From the NCBI GenBank assembly GCA_014529385.2, contig CM043965.1, positions 60,464,433-60,528,432 on the forward strand: DNA of 64,000 nucleotides, written 5' to 3'. The stretch is from Adiantum capillus-veneris (taxonomy: Eukaryota > Streptophyta > Polypodiopsida > Polypodiales > Pteridaceae). A program made the position numbers and the translations under genes. Shown piece after piece: positions 55,597 through 64,000 of the stretch. The notes beneath the pieces were generated by a model. That model saw nothing but the letters and a program-made list of their open reading frames with translations. It was not told where the DNA came from and did not search any database. Every line of letters starts with the position of its first letter. Within the stretch, counting starts at the first letter, position 1.

Positions 55597-57066
55597 TCAG
55601 GTTATCTCTAATTTTGTTTTCTGCTCTTTTTTTCTATAGCGTTCCTGGTGTCTAAGGTGCTGATTGGCAAAATCATAAAACTTCATATTCGCTATTTTCT
55701 TCCTACACTTGCTTGAGCTGTCTAAACACTCATTATCTGCATCGTTATTTACCTCCAGATGCTCAGAGGAGTTATAAAACTCTTCTTGTTCTGGTGGTTC
55801 TACATTCTCATCTTTTGTTGGTATAAGGCTTACCATGTAATAGGGTAGCACATCATAGTTGTCCTTATCACAAAATTTTGTCGTTGGGCTATCTATAATG
55901 GTACAGACATCCAATGTTGCTAGTATGTGTTCCCATTCCAGAGGTTCTAAGGCATCTTCAGGGAAACGTTCCGGAATATAATCTTTGTCCTCAATAGCTC
56001 TTTTTAAGACGCATTCCTCTCTTTTTAAGCTCTCACAATGTGAAGCTCCACACATCCATAGCTCTGTTTTTTGCCCTAACCATGCTGGGAGTTTGGACCC
56101 TGCCAATGTAGCTGAATCAAACTCTTCCACTGGTGTCTGGTTCAAATCTTTGTAACTATGGTCTTTTAGGTGTATTTTGGTTGTAGTCTTGCCATGTATG
56201 AGGTATATGTGGTTGTAACCCCAATCCTGGACCATCTTTAATTGTCTCATGAATGGTCTTCCCAAGATGATCTCATAATTGTTCTTTTTGTCGAAATCGA
56301 CTATTGCAAATGTATGCTCATACTCGATTCTGCACGAGGTGAAAATTACTTTTTCTAAAAGTCCTAGAGGCTTTTCCATGAACCCATTTTCCAGTTGCAA
56401 TTTCATCCTGGTAGCTCTCAAAGCCGATTTTCCCCATTTTTTACAGATTTCCTTGGTGACGATAGCGACTCTTGCTCCACTGTCAAGAATAGCTTTGGAA
56501 ACTACTCCTTGGAATTCTACTGGTAGTGTGGTATTTCCATCTTCTCCCTCATAATATTCTCCAACCTTGTTTAAAGGTAATGGCATAGTGTTGAGTTGAG
56601 GCTTGTCCAATTCTCTGATCCCTTCTTGAAGTTTCGAGGTGGGGTCTTTTACTCCAAATTTTTCTAAACATTTGCCTACGGTGCTCCACATGTTTGGCCG
56701 TAGCCTTAGGAGCTCGGCTAAAGTGATTGTGTATGCCATATGGGTGGACAATAACTCAATCAACCCCTGTGAATCCATCACTCTGTTAGAAGAAAGTCTT
56801 TGAGATGGGATTGCTCTCACCTCAGACTTGGCTTCATACTCCCCTAGGTAAGAGGGTAGAGTTTTTAGCGAGTCTCGATGGTTGTGCCCCGAACTAATTG
56901 ATCCCTGGTCTCCCCCTTGTGAATGCATATCAAAGTTCATTTGTGATGTTGCCTCAAATTCTTCAATGGGAGGTAAGATCTCATTTTTCTCTTTTCCCGA
57001 GCTATTCATTTGGTAACTCACTCTGTTAGCTTCGTTGGCATCACGGATTTGCAATCCACAGGTCAT
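55597..57066 (-). pseudogene. Element 2 protease region of pol
   Basis: 489 residues, open throughout. The retropepsin lies at about 185-290: VVSKAILDSGARVAIVTKE with D195-S-G intact, KPLGLLEKVIFTSC, then NYEIILGRPF (about 263-272) and DWGYNHIYL. A C-terminal section (SKLPAWLGQKTELWMCGASH, SLKREECVLKRAI) has counterparts in element 1, so it is a lineage feature. This is the conventional protease position, upstream of RT. The upstream part is acidic and Ser/Asn-rich. Confidence 0.85.
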
Positions 57067-59786
57067 CTAGACCGTTACAATCCTTACCCATTTCTACCAA
57101 TGTTTTAGGTTGGAAACTATCAATTGTTTCATCTGTTGTATTTGGCACTATGATAGGTTCTCTCCTAGACTCAGAGGCAGTTGTGAGTCTCTCCTTCATG
57201 TCTACTTGTTTCTCTAAAGTTGGTTTGATAGGGGTTGGAGCTGGTACTTCGTGCCAACTTGCAGGTTTACCAAGCGGGTTTTCTTTCAAGGGTTGGTCTG
57301 TTTCAATCATCTTTCAACACATTTTCAACCTCTATTTTTCTATTTCGGCATATGGATAAGTCATCCATCTTTGCTCTTGGGTTTGGTTTTTTGAGTCTGG
57401 CTTCGTATGCTTTTAAAAGTGCGTCTAACTGCTCATTTACCTTTTCTGCCAACACTGATCCTCCTGATCCTTCACTTTTGGGTTCTGCTATTTTCTTGGG
57501 TGCTATGGTTGCCGCAGTGTGTGAGATTCGACTAGTTAGATCCTCTAACCGCTCTAATCTATCCTTTGTTTGTTTTAACTCCTCGGATAGAGCCGTTTGC
57601 TCTCATTCTCTCCTAGCTTTCATACGCGCCTTTCTAGCTTTCCAAGTGCTTCTATGATTTTTCATTTTTGAACTTGGGGCATCGATTTTTGGCTCTTCAA
57701 TTATGGGTTCATTCGTCATTCTTTGAGCTTGGGCTCGTGTCACTGCGTGAATAGGTATTACTGTCTCGTTTTCTGACCCTCCATTGGAAGACACTACTTC
57801 CAGCATGTTCAAGGTAGTTTTTGCTCCTTTGCTTGGGTTCTTAGGGCAATCAGGAATCAAATGAGTAATTCCACACTAGGTGCAATATGCATCGACTCTA
57901 ATGATCTCATCATGAGGACAGTCTCTTAGCCAATGGTCTCCACCATACTTGTAGCAGGGTCCCTTAGGCTGTTGAGGTGCTCCTTGAGCTCCTCTTTGTT
58001 GGTATGCATGTCTCTGCCCGCCCATGCCTTCGTTGGCTATGAACAACAATGTTCATTCATCCAAGCTATATCTTCCTTCTCCTACTGCATGTCCAATTGT
58101 TGGTGGTCCTACACTTCCCATCATGCTCCAAGGTTTTGGCGTTGGGGGTTCTTCTGGTGGATAATAGACAGGATTTGCAGCATATCCATTGGAATCTTCG
58201 TAATATGCATGTATAGGTACCAAAGCCTTCTCCTCTGGTTCATTTGCTGTTGGTGTGTATCTTATGCCGACTGGTCGTAATCCTGGTAGGGTTGGTTGCT
58301 GGCCCAACACTGGTTGTGATCTTTCTACACCTACAGGTCCAGGTAGGTTGCTTGCTTGATACCTAGACATCGGTGGAAGTTGAGGAGATGCTACCTGAGC
58401 CTGGGGAGCATAAGGTCATTCTCTCACATATCCCTTGTTATAGTAACATTCCTCTGTCACCTGGTTTGTCCATTTTTGTTCAATAGCACACCACTTTAGC
58501 TGTTTAGCCTGAGGTTTGGCATATAGATTAATCTTTGGCTGTTTAGCATGAGGTTTGGCATGCAGGTTAATCTTCGGTAGTGGGAGGGTTCCTCTCCCAG
58601 AGATGCCCCTAAGCCATACTTTCTAATGGTTCTCGTAAGAGGTGGTTCTTCTCTTCGAACTCGTTCTATGGGTTGTCTTCGAGGCTCTGTTCACTCTTGA
58701 GTTTTTGGCTTACTCTCTCCTTGATACCGTGAATAGAGTGGTGGTTCTTGTAAATCCCTTAGCCCTTGTGCGGCTGGATAACCATTTTGGTTTCGGTCTC
58801 GTTCTAATGTCGCACTTTGTCGAAGCCATGTCTGCAATGATGGTTGGGTTGCTGGTTGGTTTTGGTAGTTGAACGTCTGTTGTCGGTTAGAATGTGAGGT
58901 CGCATCGTACTCTTCTGAAAATGGATTTGTCGATTTGCTAGAGGTGTAAGTGACCCTTGGCACTTCTTCGGGGGCATCTGTTGATGTCTCTAGAACTGTT
59001 GCCTTTTCTACCTCCTTTGGGAGAATACGTTTGTATTCTCGCGCGTACCTACTATCAACAAAAATGATATCCTTCCCCATAGCAATTTCATAAGAGAATA
59101 AGTAAAGAACCTTGTCTTTTCTTAATTCATTTGGGTAGGGTTCTTTGCATCAAACATAAGAGACTACTCCCTCGCTCTCATGCTTGTAAATTCCCACATT
59201 CTCATTATAGGTAGAGACCCTAGTTGTTCTTATCATATATAAAAAGAGCTCGAGGTCGATCAATGTTTGGAGGCGGTTCTTGAGTTTTTGAAACCATTTT
59301 TCCTTTTGCCACGTTATCTCCATATCTATTGTAATCCTCTGGGTTACTAACTATCAGATAGTGATTCTCCTTTTTGTCTTGGAATCTATCTCCTTCATCA
59401 AAGACTCAAATTATCTCCAGTCTCTGAGCACGTCTTTCTTCAATACAAATACACTTGCGTCCTCGATAGTCAGAATAAACTAGTGCTCTCCTTGAGTTTG
59501 TTCCTTCTAAGAAGATTATAGTGAACTTGGAATCATTCAAAGTATTTTGGGAGGTGCTTCCTCCTAGCATTGGTCCTTCATCGGAGAAACCTCCTGGATG
59601 TTGACTACCCTTCATGAAGAAGGACTTATCTGATGAAGTTTCAGTATCACTACCCTCCTCAATGATCGGTGCTAATGGATCTAGCCTTGCCTGAGTTACA
59701 CTCTCCTCGGTGGACACTAAGCTACCCTGATCACCTGCCACGTTTTGATCTCTAGGAATGTGTCTTCCTGATCTTAAATTCATCAA
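57041..59786 (-). pseudogene. Element 2 gag
   Basis: Fragments in several frames: 59406-59786 (126 residues, starts MMNLRSGRHIPRDQN), 58691-59080 (Asn/Gln-rich, LQTWLRQSATLERDRNQNG), 58053-58370 (Pro-rich), 57603-57860 and 57041-57310. Around 57840-57960 lie two Cys/His knuckles, CYKYGGDHWLRDCP and YCT-x-CGITHLIPDCP. One Cys is lost in the first, and a stop falls inside the second. The block QVTEECYYNKG near 58440-58480 matches element 1 gag. Many stops break the protein. Confidence 0.65.
58500..58577. repeat. 39-bp in-frame tandem duplication in element 2 gag
   Basis: CTGTTTAGCCTGAGGTTTGG... occurs twice 39 bp apart with five or six differences. Thirteen codons are duplicated in the minus-strand frame. 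Confidence 0.85.
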
Positions 59787-61586
59787 ATTTAGGAATGAAA
59801 TTTATCACAAATCCAACCACTCACCTGGTAAAGGATCAGTTTCCGTCCAACTTCTTGCCTTGCAGCTGAATATACCTGTACACAAGCGTTTAATTTCGGC
59901 AATCGAATCAAAGCATTTAACCGCTAGAGGTGGTCTTAGTAATGATTGGTATAGCTAGAGGTTTAAACTCAAGCACTACTGTATTTTATACACTTCTGAT
60001 GTTCTTGATTAGGTTTGCTAATCTGGAACTGTACTTCCCTCGAATGTTGGTCAATTTACAGGGAAAGTCTTAATTCCGTCTTTGCTCCGTCAAAAGGTCA
60101 AACAAGGTCCAATTTCACTTCTGAAAGAAGTTCTGGAACTCTTAAGTCAATTGGAACATTACTCTATGTCCTCAATCATCTTTTCTCTTCACTAAGCCCC
60201 TGTAGACATTCTACGCGTAGGATGTCTACATGCTTTGTTTTGCCTGGATTTTTCACTATAGATTCCCCTTGATGTGTTGAGTCCACAGTTGTTTTTACTT
60301 TTTGATTTGGACACCTATAAGCTGGTCAATTGATCAGAAATCTGTTCCAGCAGCCTGATGTTGGTCTGACCAGTCAAATCAACTCCAATTTGGACCAAAA
60401 TTGACTAGGAGGCTTGCCTCAGGCTATACCACACCCTGCTATGTCTACAGTCAGTTTTTGGCTTCAATATCATGCAGTAGACATTCTACGCGTAGCATGT
60501 CTAACTGCTCAAAATGGATTCAAATGCAAAGCACAGACTCCTCTTAAGGTGCTGATCACTTTGGTATGCTCGAAGTTGGGTTTGGAGTGCTAAATCACAC
60601 AGAACACATCCTACACGTAGCATGTCTATATGGTCTGTTTGACCCCAAACTTGAGCCACAGCTTCCCCTTGATGTCAGCAACCCAGTGCTATGCTTAGAT
60701 TTTATTTTGGATTTCAAAAGACCCCAATTTTAGCTATCCTAGCCCTTTTCAGTCGAAAATGCTAAAGTCTGCTTAAAACCCAATTTTCTCACCCAATTGA
60801 GATGAAACCTTTCTCAGGCACTCAATAAATCATGTAGATCATGCTCATGCAGCCATCCTATGGTTTTGGTCTTAAAATAATGCCTTGGCACAATTTGGAT
60901 AGGATGTCTGGCAATTTCCTTTCTATTTGGCCTTATCCTGTCAAGATATGGTCAAACTTCCACTTTCCAGGTGAAAATAGGATAAAACCTACCTTCTGAA
61001 CACACTGGTCAACTCAGATTTTCAAAATTTCCACCAGAACACCCTGTAGACATCCTACGCGTAGGATGTCTCCTGGCTTAAAATTTTATTGTTTTCTAAC
61101 AGAAGTACTCCTTATGCTGTGCAGCTCTCTCAGAAATACTCATAGAAACTTTTGAACTTCACTTCAGCTTCTAAACACTCTTTTCCGTCTTTTACAACCT
61201 TGTGATGAGCCTAACAACATATATAACATGCATGAAGTTCTCCAGATCATAAATCATGATGTCCTACTTACCCTACTCCTACTCATCATGTGAGATGGTG
61301 ATATTGGTGTCTCGGTTGCTTCCTGGACTCTCCGGACTCTCAAGCCATCCTTCCACCACCTCTACCACTCCAACTTCTACTCTCTACACCACAACTCAAC
61401 TAATACCTAAAACTATCTAAGTCTACCTAAGTCAAAGGATCTAGGCCAGACACTCGCTCCCTAGACTCCTCCTAAGACCTAGAGAGTCCTCCACCCTCTG
61501 ACCTATCTAAATGAAAAAGAAGACTCTGGCAAGCCAGAGAATCCCTATCCTCAAGGACTAGTTTCGGTCACCTACCTAGGGTTTTC
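59787..61586 (-). other. Element 2 leader, non-coding, with palindromes
   Basis: No credible ORF. Perfect or near-perfect palindromes with the core ACATCCTACGCGTAGGATGT lie at 60202-60229, 60477-60503, 60604-60628 and 61046-61072, with a half-copy at 60898-60911. Centre distances are 275 (first to second), about 281 (third to half-copy), and 569 or twice 284 (second to fourth). Flanking sequence is diverged. Confidence 0.85.
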
Positions 61587-61605
61587 GTCCCCGCCAGCGG
61601 TGCCA
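61587..61605 (-). other. Element 2 primer binding site, tRNA-Asp type
   Basis: The minus strand reads TGGCACCGCTGGCGGGGAC beside the LTR, close to the tRNA-Asp complement TGGCGCCGTTGCCGGGGA. Element 1 has the same type at 8141. Confidence 0.75.
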
Positions 61606-61606
61606 A

Positions 61607-62538
61607 TGTTGGCGGAAATGTCGTGACGGACGTTAGCACAGCGAGAACTCACCTAACAAGATTTGTCATCTAAGGACGAAGCTCGACCCGCAGGCACATG
61701 GAAGCAAGCATAGGATGTCAACCTACACTCGACCAACTCTCGACTACTTCCTACAGAGGTCTCTACCCAATGTCTAAGCTACAGCTTTCAAGAGTACATA
61801 AGAGGAGATTTCCTACAACGCTTTCAAGAGCCAAATACCCATCAAACGTTCTCGAAATGCCATAGAACTTGAAGGAAACCCTATTAACACCAATAGGTCG
61901 CTCTCCCTAAGGTCCATGAACCAAAACCCCAACCCTAAACACCTGGTGCAAAATCACGTAGGATGTCTGGTCAAAATTTGCAGGTCGTCGTTTCCGAAAA
62001 CTAAAGTGCCTAATGTGTAGCTCTACTCAATGCGAACGCGTGGATATGCTGAAATGTGAAAACACACAACGTATGCTCACCGAATCTCCAGATGTAGCTC
62101 GTGGGTCGAGTTCGCAAAGCCAGATCGTACACCCGCAATGTAGGTATTGGCACGTAGCTCTCTTCGGGGGCAACACGCTGCACTTCTCTGCACTCAATTC
62201 CGACCACCGGTGGGCGCGTAGCGTCAAGATAAAACTCTCACTCTCTCTCTCGTACACAGAGTACGCTCACTCACACAGACAGAACTCTTTTTAAAAATGA
62301 CAAAGGTTAATTTCATTAAGGTCAAAAATGGTATAAATACCTTACAATCTCAAACCCTAATGTTCCAATTTAACCATTCACTTAGTCTAAATGTCAAAAA
62401 TGGGATACAATCTGGAAGCTTCTGCAAGACCCACTATCTACAAAGGTGAAATGACGGTTTTTCTCAATTAAAGAATAATTACAAAAATAATATCTTGTCG
62501 AGCAATCATTCTCCGTTGGGTGTTTTCAACTGCTAACA
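61607..62538 (-). repeat. Element 2 5' LTR
   Basis: 932 bp from TGTTGGCGGAAATG to TGCTAACA. The outer third matches the LTR at 29615-29899. A half-palindrome CACGTAGGATGTCTGG lies at 61955-61970, 348 bp from the inner edge. A TATA-like TATTTATA (minus strand, about 62330) could belong to the promoter. The bases following the end are CTACC. Confidence 0.85.
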
Positions 62539-64000
62539 CTACCCTTCAGGAAAAATTGGATTGAACAAGTGACACAAGCCACCGTAGTGAAATGAGAAGA
62601 GCCCAAGTACAAGAAATATTGGCAAAGGAAGGTACATCCATTGAAATCATGAAGGCACCACAATTGATCTCTTTAGCTAGAAATTGGATTGTAGCACAAA
62701 AGGACCATTGAAGGCAATCACTACAAAGGCTTATATAAATAAGGTGAAAGATGAGAACAATCTTCTAAATCTGGATAGAAAAAAACCTAAGGTACCATTG
62801 AAACGTGCTAAAGCTTGATACACATGCTTGAATACTCATATCCATGGTATCTAAGAAATCTTTCTTTTTATTCCTTCTTGCAGGTTCTCACAAAGGGTAT
62901 ATCTTGATGGGACTCAATTGATACGAGTTTGAGTCAATTTCTTGAGAGATGTTTTCTCACTTTGTAATCATACGAATGAAAATGAAGATTATGCTTCTTC
63001 TTGAGATTGCCTATTTTGCCTTGTAAAGTTTTCAGTTGTCATTTAAAATTTTGCTAGCATTTTGGGGGGAAAGAGAAAGACGCAAGTTTGACGTTTTTTT
63101 TAAAAGTCATTGATTGCCTCATTTTTGTAGAGGTCTATTCCATTGAGGAAGTTACAATCTATCATAAACTAATCAAAACTCTTTTGGAGCCTAGATTAGA
63201 CAAGTGGTGTACCTTCATAAAAATTTATTGGATAAGTGGTGGACCTTCAAAAACTTACTATTGAGTTAGATATAAGCTTAGACAAGTGAAAGACGTTCAA
63301 ATCAACACTTGAATTTCCTACTTAGATCCTTTATTTGTCAAGTGAAAGTTAATATTCAAAATCCCTTTAGGATAACACATTAGATACCTACTTATGACCA
63401 AACTTGGATGAGCGATGACTGTTGCATCTCATTGTGTTTCAAAAAATACTTATTTTGACTTCAAAATTAGTCACTTTTCTCAAACAACATATCATAAATG
63501 GTGGGAAGAATTAATCTCTATGATATAAGAAAACAGATTGTAGACCAATGGTGTCACATAACATAGGTTGGGACCAATGCTGTGAGACTCTCTTTTCCTT
63601 TCCTAGCTTGGTCATCTACTGAATATTGCTTATGTCTATGTTTCAATAGATCCTGGGTGCTAATCACACTAAATCATTACTTTACCTTACTCTCAGGGAG
63701 GGTTGGGGATCATCGACCCAGCACGGCTTAGCTAGTGATTCTTATTATGACGGATAGACAAAGGAGTGGTAGTGCCATGCTGCACATTCTAGAGAGGATT
63801 CTATTGGATAGGGAGCTCAAAGAGCTGGTTGTGACTCTTTAGACAGAGAACTTGGGCATGCAAGTGTTAGAGTGGTCACTTGGATAGTAGAGCTTAGCCA
63901 TTTCTTCCTCCAAGAGTCTGTAGCTCACTTGGCTATGACCAAGGAGGAAGAGAAGCAGCACCAACGAGGCATTGCTTCTTTATAGCGGATGCAGGACCAC
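62539..64000. other. Right flank, no gene recognised
   Basis: Around 62590-62710 the plus strand reads RRAQVQEILAKEGTSIEI and SLARNWIVAQKDH; a frame shift later it reads ITTKAYINKVKDENNLL and RKKPKVPLKRAKA (to about 62815). This looks like a decayed basic protein of unknown kind. The rest (62820-64000) is AT-rich with no supported feature. Confidence 0.4.

Larger units (their letters stand above)
41641..62538 (-). mobile_element. Ty3/gypsy element 2, autonomous part, interrupted by the chromovirus
   Basis: Right to left: LTR (61607-62538), tRNA-Asp-like primer site, 1.8-kb leader with palindromes, gag, protease, RT, RNase H, two integrase zinc modules, integrase core and a second retropepsin. 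Without the chromovirus the internal part is about 11-12 kb. The family is the same broad lineage as element 1. If no true LTR exists at 40774-41640, the element instead runs to 29615 and is about 18.5 kb without inserts. The coding frames carry several stops and shifts. Confidence 0.85.

Overview
This looks like a plant nuclear-genome window made almost entirely of nested, mostly decayed transposable elements. Evidence for a plant: Ty3/gypsy and Ty1/copia elements of plant type with tRNA-iMet and tRNA-Asp-like primer sites, an L1-type LINE with a DUF4283-like first ORF, and a broken S-domain-type receptor-kinase gene. The load of large old LTR elements, a fungal-looking Ty3 lineage and a DUF7869 gene would suit a large-genome gymnosperm, but that is a guess. 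I found no intact host gene and no convincing canonical tRNA or rRNA gene.

Layout. 1-9069: left-truncated Ty3/gypsy element 1 on the minus strand (RNase H, RT, protease, gag, a 3.3-kb leader with periodic palindromes, PBS, 5' LTR). 9199-9452: 88-bp tandem triplication. 9535-11460: 5' end of an L1-like LINE (minus). 11813-12215: element with inverted ends and a tRNA-like segment. 12791-13809: receptor-kinase pseudogene (plus). 15348-19778: decayed Ty3 element with an FLDD-VPIKG type RT (plus). 19779-20823: fragment of a chromovirus LTR. 20945-21208: a second 88-bp triplication. 21402-24483: DUF7869 transposase-like pseudogene (minus). 24590-26240: minisatellite with two nested inverted repeats per unit. 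26226-27576: gag-like and acidic ORFs of another LTR element. 29615-62538: a complex of element 2, related to element 1, interrupted by a Tork-type copia element (34169-39699) and a young 8.9-kb chromovirus (44156-53057).

The strongest candidate for an undescribed system is the element 1/element 2 family. Their leaders carry 24-28-nt palindromes spaced about 284 bp apart. The palindrome sequence differs between the two families, but its spacing and probably its CG-rich centre are kept. Each family's LTR carries a half-copy of its own palindrome at about the same offset. Element 2 also has two integrase zinc-binding modules in tandem and a second retropepsin domain fused behind integrase. A neighbouring block with the same palindrome array encodes a roughly 1,100-residue coiled-coil protein in place of gag-pol, as a non-autonomous partner would.

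Most genes here are broken by stop codons. The exception is the chromovirus pol ORF (1,211 codons), flanked by two 1,590-bp LTRs that look identical.
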